From positions 25,091-89,090 of the forward strand of contig JBCBAP010000008.1 in assembly GCA_038532435.1 (NCBI GenBank): a stretch of 64,000 nt of DNA. The letters are read 5' to 3'. The position numbers and the translations under genes were made by a program. The DNA comes from JBCBAP01 sp038532435 (GTDB lineage: Bacteria; Pseudomonadota; Alphaproteobacteria; Rhodobacterales; Rhodobacteraceae). How positions within the stretch are numbered: the first letter of the stretch is position 1; every line of letters begins with the position of its first letter. The notes under the pieces are model-generated. The model made no database searches. It saw only the letters and a list, made by a program, of their open reading frames with translations, and was not told the origin of the DNA. Below, piece by piece: positions 8,863 to 15,500 of this stretch.

Positions 8863-9657
8863 TCAGCCCCCGTGCGCCCCGTCGGCAAGGTCCTTCACGA
8901 ACGCGAGCACATCATCCGCCGTCGCACCGGACTGCGCCATGCGATCCACGATGGCGGACCCCACGACGACCCCGTCGGCCACATCCGCCATCGCGGTGGC
9001 AGCCTCAGGCGTCTTGATGCCGAAGCCGACGCAGACCGGAAGGCCCGACCGTTCCCGGATGCGGGCGACGTCGGGCGCCACGGACCCGGCGTTCGCCTCC
9101 GCCGCACCAGTGATCCCGGTGATCGAGACATAGTAGACAAAACCGCTGGTGTTGTTGAGCACAGCGGGAAGGCGACGGTCGTCGGTCGTCGGGGTGGCGA
9201 GACGAATGAAGTTGAGCCCGACCTCCTGCGCAGGCAGGCACAGCTCCGCGTCCTCCTCCGGCGGCAGGTCAACCACGATCAACCCATCAACCCCCGCATC
9301 GAGTGCTGCGGAGAGGAAGCTGTCCACACCCTTCGACCAGATCGGATTGTAGTAGCCCATCAGGACAATCGGGGTTGCGTCATCGGTCGCGCGAAACGCC
9401 CGGACCATGTCGAGGGTCTTGTCGAGGGTCATGCCCGCCTCGAGAGCCCGCTGCCCGGCAAGCTGGATCGACGGCCCGTCGGCCATCGGGTCGGTGAAGG
9501 GCATGCCGATCTCGATCACATCGACGCCGGCCCCGGGCAGCCCGTTCAGCACGGTCTGGCTCAACACCGGATCCGGATCACCCGCCATGATGAACGCGAC
9601 AAAGGCGGTACGGTCGGCGGCCTTGAGCGCCTCGAATTTTGCGGTGATGCGGGTCAC
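8863..9657 (-). CDS. trpA: Tryptophan synthase alpha chain
   Basis: Cleaves indole-3-glycerol phosphate to indole, which is channelled to TrpB. The 264-residue protein is full length for a TIM-barrel TrpA. The catalytic residues fall at the classical positions E49 (DVIEIGMPFTDP) and D60 (MADGP), and the phosphate-binding end GFGIKTPEAA and GVVVGSAIVD is present. It is separated from trpB (11756-12976) by the DUF2158 gene and the PepSY/LuxR cassette, so the trp genes here do not form a contiguous trpFBA operon. A short GC-rich inverted repeat spans its stop codon at about 8855-8872. Confidence 0.97.
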   Translation of the reverse strand: MTRITAKFEALKAADRTAFVAFIMAGDPDPVLSQTVLNGLPGAGVDVIEIGMPFTDPMADGPSIQLAGQRALEAGMTLDKTLDMVRAFRATDDATPIVLMGYYNPIWSKGVDSFLSAALDAGVDGLIVVDLPPEEDAELCLPAQEVGLNFIRLATPTTDDRRLPAVLNNTSGFVYYVSITGITGAAEANAGSVAPDVARIRERSGLPVCVGFGIKTPEAATAMADVADGVVVGSAIVDRMAQSGATADDVLAFVKDLADGAHGG

Positions 9658-9890
9658 GATCCTATCCCCTCCGGCCCGCCGGACGGCGGTCGTGCTGTAC
9701 TGGCTGGCCGGCAGAGCGGCTTTCGGGAGGTTTAGATCAAGGTTCGGCGAAAGGCCAGAGCGGTTGCGGGCCGCTCACCAGGAAGGTCCTGATGTACCAG
9801 GGGAAGACCACCGCACCGAAAGTTCGGAGCGGCGCAGTCAAGTCATGCAGCAGCGGTTGACCGTACCGTCTCGCGCGGCCGACCGCGGGC

Positions 9891-10208
9891 TCAGTCCTTG
9901 CGGAAGAACTTCTTCTCGCGCGGTTTGCCGTCCCAGCCGGGCTTGCCCTTGGGGCGGTCGTCGCGGTCACCGCCGCGATTGTCGTAGCGCTTTCCACCGT
10001 CACGATCACCACCGCGGGACTTGCCGCCGTGGCCGCCATCCTCGCGGAACTCCCACTTCTTCAGCAGGACCGTCGGGAACGTATCCCGCCCGATGGTGCC
10101 CTCGTGGCACCAGACCGTCGAGACGGTGTCCTCGGTCACGGATTCGACACCCATGCGCATGGAACCGGCGGTAAGTACGACGATGTCGCCGACCTTGAAA
10201 TCTGTCAT
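9891..10208 (-). CDS. DUF2158 (YodC-like) protein with a Gly/Arg/Asp-rich tail
   Basis: A 105-residue protein. Residues 1-54 (FKVGDIVVLTAGSMRMGVESV...VSTVWCHEG) match the short beta-barrel DUF2158/YodC family: VGDxVxLxxGSxxMxVE and the Trp-Cys signature. Instead of ending there, it continues for about 50 residues into a low-complexity basic/acidic tail with repeated GGDRD and RGG-like elements, ending in KKFFRKD. The tail looks disordered and may bind nucleic acid, which is inference. The family function is unknown. The 233 bp downstream, up to trpA, holds no convincing gene. Confidence 0.75.
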   Translation of the reverse strand: MTDFKVGDIVVLTAGSMRMGVESVTEDTVSTVWCHEGTIGRDTFPTVLLKKWEFREDGGHGGKSRGGDRDGGKRYDNRGGDRDDRPKGKPGWDGKPREKKFFRKD

Positions 10209-10326
10209 GTCTCTGTATCCTTCGCGGCGGGTTCGATCCGCGCCGATGTGGAGCGTCCTGCGCTCTCCGGGTGCGTTTGCAGACCGGGGGTATGCGCCAA
10301 AGCTCGATCGGGCGCAAGTCCGTTTC

Positions 10327-10848
10327 TCAGGCCTCCGACTGGGGGATCCGCGACATCAGATCCTCCAGGAAGGCGCTGATGAACTGCGGTCGCCCGGATG
10401 CGCCCGCCTTGCGAAACACCGCCGTGCTCTGCGCCTTGATGGTGCCTTCGGAGGTGCCGCGCAGCTCCGCGATCTCCGTGTTCGAAAACCCCCGCAACAT
10501 GAAAAGCGCCACATCACGCTCGGATGGGGAAAGCCCCCAATCCTCAAATTTGCCCTGCACGACCTCGAAGAAATCTCCCGAGGCGAGCTTGAGCTGCAGG
10601 TCCGTGCGCCGACGCTGAACGAGCCCCCAGCGCAGGAGCAATACTGCCGCGATCGTACCGAGCAGGAGCCCCAAAACCGCGAGCAATTCGAGCGCCTCGA
10701 CCCAGTCCCAGGGCAGCGGGCCCGCGCGCAGGCCGAACCAGCTGGCGAGCCGGTCGCCGATGACCAGCAGGCTGCACAGAATCTGAACCGCGAAAAGCAG
10801 CATCACGAGGCCGCGCAGGCTGAGGGGGTCCGGCCGATCAGTCCTCAT
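10327..10848 (-). CDS. Membrane-anchored LuxR-type HTH transcriptional regulator
   Basis: A 173-residue protein with two transmembrane helices (about 11-31 and 49-75) followed by a cytoplasmic linker and a C-terminal GerE/LuxR helix-turn-helix (about 106-163: LSPSERDVALFMLRGFSNTEIAELRGTSEGTIKAQ...). The ATG at 10848 is chosen because it gives MRTDRPDPLSLRGLVMLL and overlaps the PepSY gene by 11 bp; the longer open frame is the PepSY gene read in another phase. Membrane tethering with no phosphorylation domain suggests a one-component sensor that responds to a membrane or periplasmic event. Its partners are probably the two acidic exported proteins encoded just upstream. Confidence 0.82.
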   Translation of the reverse strand: MRTDRPDPLSLRGLVMLLFAVQILCSLLVIGDRLASWFGLRAGPLPWDWVEALELLAVLGLLLGTIAAVLLLRWGLVQRRRTDLQLKLASGDFFEVVQGKFEDWGLSPSERDVALFMLRGFSNTEIAELRGTSEGTIKAQSTAVFRKAGASGRPQFISAFLEDLMSRIPQSEA

Positions 10849-11146
10849 CGATGTCCCCGTCGCTGTCATCCTCGATCTCGTCATCCTCCGGATCGTCGTC
10901 GAGGGGGCGAACGTCGACATGATCCCGAAGCGCGACGCCGGTATGGGCGTCGAGGACAAGTTCCCGCCGTTCCGCGGAGCGTTCCATGACGATGACCCAG
11001 CGGCCGAGCAGGCTGCGCTCCATGTCGATGATGCGGTAGCCCTCCGCTTCCAGCCCCGCGCGGACAAGCCCGGGACTGACCGGTGCTGCGGATGCTGCGG
11101 TGACCACCGTCACCGCACACAGCGTGAACAGCAGATGTCGTGACAT
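10838..11146 (-). CDS. Exported PepSY-like protein with acidic C-terminal tail
   Basis: A 102-residue precursor with a signal peptide (MSRHLLFTLCAVTVVTAASA). The body (LVRAGLEAEGYRIIDMERSLLGRWVIVMER...RELVLDAHTGVALRDH) has the strand pattern of a single PepSY domain: helix, GYRI strand, then ELVLDAHTGVAL with the D-x-x-T/S-G turn. The last 20 or so residues are almost all Asp and Glu. The start at 11146 removes an unrelated N-terminal extension. It overlaps the LuxR start by 11 bp. PepSY domains are often thought to bind or inhibit peptidases; here it may be the sensory partner of the regulator. Confidence 0.78.
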   Translation of the reverse strand: MSRHLLFTLCAVTVVTAASAAPVSPGLVRAGLEAEGYRIIDMERSLLGRWVIVMERSAERRELVLDAHTGVALRDHVDVRPLDDDPEDDEIEDDSDGDIDED

Positions 11147-11168
11147 GGCGCGCCCTTCCCCGGCGAAA

Positions 11169-11197
11169 CGACCCGCCCCCGGACAGGGGGCGGGTCG
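11169..11197 (-). terminator. Strong intergenic hairpin between the Asp-rich gene and the PepSY gene
   Basis: A perfect 12-bp inverted repeat, CGACCCGCCCCC, with a 5-nt loop lies between the stop of the acidic-protein gene (11235) and the PepSY start (11146). On the minus strand the stem is followed only by TTTCG, so it is a weak intrinsic terminator. It may act as an attenuator that leaves more transcript for the first gene than for the regulator. Confidence 0.5.
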
Positions 11198-11234
11198 AGC
11201 GTAGCCCGCGGCGGAGTTCCGGGTCCAGCGGAAC

Positions 11235-11594
11235 TCAGTCATCGTCCCCGTCATCGTCATCGCCGCCATCGTCATCATCATCATCGTCGTCGTCGTCCCG
11301 GTCGCTGCCGCGATCTTCGTCGCGGTCCTCATCGCGATCCTCTTCGTCGCGCTCTTCCTCGTCTCCTCCTTCTTCCTCACCGGCGTCGCCATCCCCATCA
11401 GTGCCGGGGCGCGGGCGGCCGGTGCCGGGATACTTCCCGCTGGGCCGCCCGCGGATCCAGTCGAGGATGCCTGCGCTGCGCTCCTCAACAACCTCGAAGG
11501 CGGCGGCAGGTGCGCCCTCGACCGTTTGAACGGCGAGCGCGGGGGTGGACAGGGCGGTTGCGGCGAGGAGGGCTGCATATGCGAAGGTCTTCAT
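11235..11594 (-). CDS. Exported Asp/Glu-rich low-complexity protein
   Basis: A 119-residue precursor. The ATG at 11594 gives a clean signal peptide (MKTFAYAALLAATALSTPALA). A short middle part (about 22-62) contains AAFEVVEERSAGILDWIRGR, and the last 55 residues are Asp, Glu, Gly and Arg only, ending in a run of consecutive Asp codons. The tail would be very acidic in the periplasm and could bind divalent cations or cationic peptides, which is inference. It heads a three-gene set with the PepSY and LuxR genes. The low-complexity run could be copy-variable between strains. Confidence 0.72.
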   Translation of the reverse strand: MKTFAYAALLAATALSTPALAVQTVEGAPAAAFEVVEERSAGILDWIRGRPSGKYPGTGRPRPGTDGDGDAGEEEGGDEEERDEEDRDEDRDEDRGSDRDDDDDDDDDDGGDDDDGDDD

Positions 11595-11724
11595 GGTCGG
11601 GGTCCTTTCGGGTTGAACGCGGCGGGCTGTGTGCACGCCGTTGCAAAACCCAGAAACCACCTCGACGGCCCCCGCTCTATTGGAGCAGAGGGCGAGATCT
11701 TCGGATTATGACGGGGGTGGGAGC

Positions 11725-11746
11725 GGCATAAACTGCAGTTTACGCC
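11725..11746. promoter_or_regulatory. 22-bp near-perfect palindrome between trpB and the acidic-protein cassette
   Basis: The two 11-bp halves are complementary except for one position that forms a G-T pair, centred on CTGCAG at 11733-11738. It lies 10 bp beyond the trpB stop and about 130 bp upstream of the cassette start at 11594. It could be an operator for the cassette, or a compact hairpin ending trpB transcripts; there is no T-tract. Confidence 0.45.
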
Positions 11747-11755
11747 TGAAATCCC

Positions 11756-12976
11756 TCAGATTTTCACGTCGAGCGCTTCTGCCACCGTGAAGATGTCCTT
11801 GTCGCCACGGCCGCACATGTTCATGACCATCAAGTGGTCGGACGGGAGCTGCGGTGCGATCTTGGCCACGTGCGCGAGTGCGTGGGACGGCTCAAGCGCG
11901 GGGATGATACCCTCCGTCGTGCAACAAAGCTGGAACGCATCCAGCGCCTCAGTATCAGTGACCGACACATACTCGACCCGCCCGACATCGTGGAGCCAGG
12001 CATGTTCAGGCCCGATTCCCGGATAGTCGAGACCCGCGGAGATCGAGTGCCCCTCGATGATCTGCCCGTCCTCATCCTGCAACAGGTAGGTCCGGTTGCC
12101 GTGGAGAACGCCGGGACGGCCGCCTGTCAGGCTTGCCGCATGCTCCATCTTCTCATCGACGCCGTGCCCGCCAGCTTCGACCCCGATGATCCGCACATCC
12201 TCGTCATCGAGAAACGGATGGAAGAGACCCATGGCGTTGGAGCCACCACCGATGCAGGCCACGAGGCTATCGGGAAGGCGTCCCTCCCGCTCCATCATCT
12301 GGGCCCGGGTCTCCTTGCCGATGATCGACTGGAAGTCACGGACCATGGCCGGATAGGGGTGGGGGCCGGCGACGGTGCCGATGCAGTAGAACGTGCTCTC
12401 CACGTTCGTCACCCAGTCCCGCAGCGCCTCGTTCATCGCGTCCTTGAGCGTGCCGCGGCCGGAGGTCACCGGGATCACTTTTGCGCCCAGCAGGTTCATG
12501 CGGAAGACATTGGGCTTCTGCCGCTCGACGTCCGTCGCACCCATGAAGACGATGCATTCAAGGCCGAAGCGGGCGCAGACCGTCGCCGTCGCCACACCAT
12601 GCTGGCCTGCACCGGTCTCCGCGATGATCCGCTTCTTGCCCATGCGCCGGGCGAGCAGGATCTGCCCGAGCACATTGTTGATCTTGTGCGCACCGGTGTG
12701 GTTGAGCTCATCGCGCTTGAGGTAGATTTTCGCCCCGCCGAACCGTTCCGTCAGCCGCTCTGCGAAGTAGAGCGGGGAAGGACGGCCGACATAGTGTTTC
12801 CAGAGATCGTCCATCTCTGCCCAGAACGTCTCGTCGGTCTTCGCCTTCTCGTACTCCGCCTCCAGATCCAGGATCAGCGGCATCAGCGTTTCGGAGACGA
12901 ACCGCCCGCCGAACTGGCCGAACCGGCCATCGGGATCGGGACCGGCTGAGAAGGCGTTGGGGCTTTGTTTGTTCAT
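11756..12976 (-). CDS. trpB: Tryptophan synthase beta chain
   Basis: PLP enzyme that condenses indole with serine to give tryptophan. The 406-residue protein is the standard TrpB1 length. K98 in LNHTGAHKINN is the Schiff-base lysine, and the phosphate loop of PLP is in ACIGGGSNAMG. The N-terminal GRFGQFGGRFVSETLMP is typical. An AGGAG site lies just before the ATG. The nearest upstream gene on the strand is trpF, 240 bp away; that gap holds no gene and could contain a promoter or be transcribed through from trpF. Confidence 0.97.
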   Translation of the reverse strand: MNKQSPNAFSAGPDPDGRFGQFGGRFVSETLMPLILDLEAEYEKAKTDETFWAEMDDLWKHYVGRPSPLYFAERLTERFGGAKIYLKRDELNHTGAHKINNVLGQILLARRMGKKRIIAETGAGQHGVATATVCARFGLECIVFMGATDVERQKPNVFRMNLLGAKVIPVTSGRGTLKDAMNEALRDWVTNVESTFYCIGTVAGPHPYPAMVRDFQSIIGKETRAQMMEREGRLPDSLVACIGGGSNAMGLFHPFLDDEDVRIIGVEAGGHGVDEKMEHAASLTGGRPGVLHGNRTYLLQDEDGQIIEGHSISAGLDYPGIGPEHAWLHDVGRVEYVSVTDTEALDAFQLCCTTEGIIPALEPSHALAHVAKIAPQLPSDHLMVMNMCGRGDKDIFTVAEALDVKI

Positions 12977-13216
12977 GGCGCGCTCCTGTCGAGGACCCTG
13001 TCATAGCCCCACAGCCCTCCCGCGTCGATGGAGATTCGCCCCGGGCGCGGCGAAGTTCCGCAGGTCGATAACGCGCAGCACATCTCGGACCACGGGGCCG
13101 ATGCTGCATCCGTTAGGTTCCGGGGGTTGGGGGGTCGCTGGATCAGCGCGATCCCGCGACACGGCCTGCGTCACCGGGATCGCGGGTCGAGTGCGTGCCC
13201 GCCCGTCCGGTCCGGC

Positions 13217-13855
13217 CTAGTCCGTGGCCATTGCCGCCGAGATGAAGGCGCGGATCCGCTCGGGATCCTTCATGCCAGGTGTATGTTCGACACCGCTCGA
13301 CACGTCGACCTGCTGCGCACCGGTCAGCGCGATAGCATCCGCAACATTGTCCGACGTGAGGCCCCCAGCGAGCATCCAGGGCACCGGCCAGCGGCGCCCT
13401 TGCAGGAGCCGCCAATCGAAAGCCAGACCGTTCCCGCCGGGAAGCGTCGCGTTGCGCGGCGGCTTTGCGTCGATCAGGAGCTGATCTGCGACAGAGGCGT
13501 AGCGATTGATCGCTTCCAGATCCTCCGCGTCCGCGATGCCCACAGCCTTCATCACCGGAAGGCCCGTGCGATCCCGGATCTCCGCGACCCGTTCCGGCGT
13601 CTCCGCCCCCTGAAGCTGAAGGATATCGATTGGCACCTCCGCGAGCATCGCCTCGAGTGCCGCATCTGTCGGGTTGACCACGAGCGCGACCTTCGCGAGC
13701 CCCACCGGCGCCGAGAGGGCGAGCTGGCGGGCCTCCGACAGGGTCACGTGGCGGGGGGATTTCGGAAAGAAGACCAGCCCGATGTAGGCAGCGCCCGCGT
13801 CCGACGCCACCGCCACATGGTCGGTGGTGCGCAGGCCGCAGATTTTGACGCGCAT
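13217..13855 (-). CDS. trpF: Phosphoribosylanthranilate isomerase
   Basis: TIM-barrel isomerase of the third step of tryptophan synthesis. The 212-residue protein starts MRVKICGLRTTDHV, with the catalytic Cys in KICG. It also has DILQLQGAETPE and, near the C-terminus, AGGLTSDNVADAI and VDVSSGVEHTPGMKDPERI, which form the phosphate site. The start codon immediately follows the lapA stop, so translation is probably coupled. It belongs to the cmk-rpsA-sppA-ihfB-lapA-trpF run. Confidence 0.96.
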   Translation of the reverse strand: MRVKICGLRTTDHVAVASDAGAAYIGLVFFPKSPRHVTLSEARQLALSAPVGLAKVALVVNPTDAALEAMLAEVPIDILQLQGAETPERVAEIRDRTGLPVMKAVGIADAEDLEAINRYASVADQLLIDAKPPRNATLPGGNGLAFDWRLLQGRRWPVPWMLAGGLTSDNVADAIALTGAQQVDVSSGVEHTPGMKDPERIRAFISAAMATD

Positions 13856-14194
13856 CTACTTCAACAGTGCGAGGACGTCGTCCTCTTCCGTGCCTGTCCG
13901 CTTCTTGAGGGTGCTGACCTCGGTCTCGAGCTTCTCGACCTGCCGCTTGCGCTGGCTGCTTTCGCTGCGCAGGCGCCACTCCCGCAGATACTCCCACGAC
14001 CAGCCGATCACGAACCCACCGGTCGCCATGGCGAACATCAGGACAAAGAGCGGCACGTCGATGCTGTACTGCGCGACCGCTGCGAACTGGGACGGCACCA
14101 TCTCGACCGTCACGAACTCGCGATTGGCGATTGCCAGCAGAACCATCGCGACCGCGATCACGAGCAGCAGGAGAAGGCGGATGTAGCGGATCAT
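13856..14194 (-). CDS. lapA: LapA-domain membrane protein
   Basis: A 112-residue inner-membrane protein with two helices (about 4-23 and 46-68) and a cytoplasmic coiled coil (about 80-100: QRKRQVEKLETEVSTLKKR). This is the layout of the LapA domain (DUF1049) proteins found next to ihfB; in E. coli LapA works with LapB in lipopolysaccharide assembly. No lapB is seen nearby. GGAAGAG precedes the ATG. It abuts trpF with no spacer. Confidence 0.85.
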   Translation of the reverse strand: MIRYIRLLLLLVIAVAMVLLAIANREFVTVEMVPSQFAAVAQYSIDVPLFVLMFAMATGGFVIGWSWEYLREWRLRSESSQRKRQVEKLETEVSTLKKRTGTEEDDVLALLK

Positions 14195-14221
14195 GTCACT
14201 CTTCCGAAATCGGCTTCTGGC

Positions 14222-14506
14222 CTAGGCCTTGTTATTCAGGCGGTCGCGCAGGAGCTTGCCGGTCTTGAAAAAGGGCACATGCTTTTCCTCGACCTCGACA
14301 GCCTCGCCGGTTCTAGGATTGCGGCCCGTCCGGGCGTCCCGCTTCTTCACCGAGAACGCGCCAAACCCGCGCAGCTCAACCCTGTCACCATCGGCGAGGG
14401 CGTTGATGATCTCGTCGAAGATCGTTCCCACGATCCGCTCTACATCGCGTTGATAAAGATGCGGATTCTCATCTGCAATCTTCTGGATCAGTTCGGACTT
14501 AATCAC
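14222..14506 (-). CDS. ihfB: Integration host factor beta subunit
   Basis: DNA-bending protein that pairs with IhfA in replication, recombination and transcription. It is 94 residues, with a GTG start at 14506. This start is chosen because GTG is preceded by GGAGG at 14516-14520 (9 bp spacing) and gives the family N-terminus (M)IKSELIQKIADENPHLYQRDVERIV; the ATG at 14536 would add ten unrelated residues. The DNA-intercalating arm carries GRNPRTGEAVEVEEKHVPFFKTGKLLRDRLN. Confidence 0.96.
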   Translation of the reverse strand: MIKSELIQKIADENPHLYQRDVERIVGTIFDEIINALADGDRVELRGFGAFSVKKRDARTGRNPRTGEAVEVEEKHVPFFKTGKLLRDRLNNKA

Positions 14507-14588
14507 GAATCCGGGCCTCCGCCGTGCCACGCGCACCGTCAGGAAACTGTCTCACGCCGCAGGGTGGGTCGTCAATTACGTGACCGCC

Positions 14589-15500
14589 TCATTCCGCGAG
14601 GGACCAGAGCCGTGCGCCGCTTTTTCGCGCAATCTCCGGCAGGAATGCACGCATTCCGGACTGTTCAAGCACCAGATCGAGGGCCGAGAAGTCTTCTTCG
14701 GGCACTGCATGGTCCACGATTGGGAGGTCGCGGAGGCTTTCATCAAGCGATTCGAGGTAGATGAGGGCCTCCTGTTCGCCGCCGATCGCGTCGATCAGGC
14801 CGACCGCAAGGGCCTGCCGTCCGGTGAAGATCCCGCCATCCGCGACCGAGTCGAGCTGCTGGCCGGAGATGTCCCGCGCCTCGCCAACCAGACCGCGGAA
14901 CCACTGGAAGCTGTCCTCGATGACATCGCGCTGCTCCTCCCGTTCCGCATCGGAGGTCGGCCGCAGAGGAGAGGCCCCGCCCTTGATCGCGCTGGAGCGC
15001 ACCGTCTCGACGCTGACGCCCAGATCCTCGAGCAGGCCGGAGAAGTTGGGGTATTCGATGATGACGCCGATGGACCCGGTGAGCGTGTTGCCCCGGGCGA
15101 CCACATGATCAGCGGCAATCGCGGCGATGTACCCGCCTGACGCTGCCACTTCGCCGAGCACGGCGACGACCGGCTTGACCTCCGCCACATCACGGATCGC
15201 GTCGTAGATGGCCTCGGCCCCCACGGTGGTCCCCCCGGGGCTCTCGATCTCGATGATCACGGCCTGAACCTCGTCGTCATCGGCGAAGCTGCGGATCAGA
15301 TCATCGCGCACGGGATCGTTGAATATCACACCGAAAAGGGTGTGCCGGGCGATGTGCTGCCCGGGTCCCGGATCACCCATCAGCGCCCGGATCCCCAGAA
15401 CCACGGCGACGAGCAGGACAACAACGCCAGCCCCCCGCCAAAAACCGGAACGGCGCCACTTGCGGCGCCGTTCCTCGTAGAGTTCCGCTTCGAGCGACAC
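14589..15500 (-). CDS. sppA: Signal peptide peptidase SppA, short form
   Basis: Membrane serine protease that degrades leftover signal peptides. The 303-residue protein has one N-terminal anchor (about 23-40) and a single protease domain. The nucleophile is Ser121 in EVAASGGYIAA and the general base is Lys173 in SSAIKGG, the Ser-Lys dyad of the family. It is half the length of E. coli SppA, which carries two domains, as in Bacillus and most alphaproteobacteria. Its start directly abuts the rpsA stop. Confidence 0.93.
   Translation of the reverse strand: MSLEAELYEERRRKWRRSGFWRGAGVVVLLVAVVLGIRALMGDPGPGQHIARHTLFGVIFNDPVRDDLIRSFADDDEVQAVIIEIESPGGTTVGAEAIYDAIRDVAEVKPVVAVLGEVAASGGYIAAIAADHVVARGNTLTGSIGVIIEYPNFSGLLEDLGVSVETVRSSAIKGGASPLRPTSDAEREEQRDVIEDSFQWFRGLVGEARDISGQQLDSVADGGIFTGRQALAVGLIDAIGGEQEALIYLESLDESLRDLPIVDHAVPEEDFSALDLVLEQSGMRAFLPEIARKSGARLWSLAE

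Noticed and set aside
8855..8872. CGGGGG/CCCCCG hairpin at the hydrolase-trpA junction as a bidirectional terminator
   Set aside because: Only 6 bp, includes the trpA stop in its loop and has no T-tract in either direction.
9737..10039. 100-codon minus-strand frame over the DUF2158 gene and the gap to trpA
   Set aside because: First half is the DUF2158 tail in another phase (Ala/Thr/Val runs). The last 45 residues look more protein-like but have no start of their own.
10221..10245. tRNA-like T-arm sequence (GCGGGTTCGATCCGCG) in the DUF2158 leader
   Set aside because: No matching acceptor, D or anticodon arms on either strand; it is a chance T-loop look-alike.
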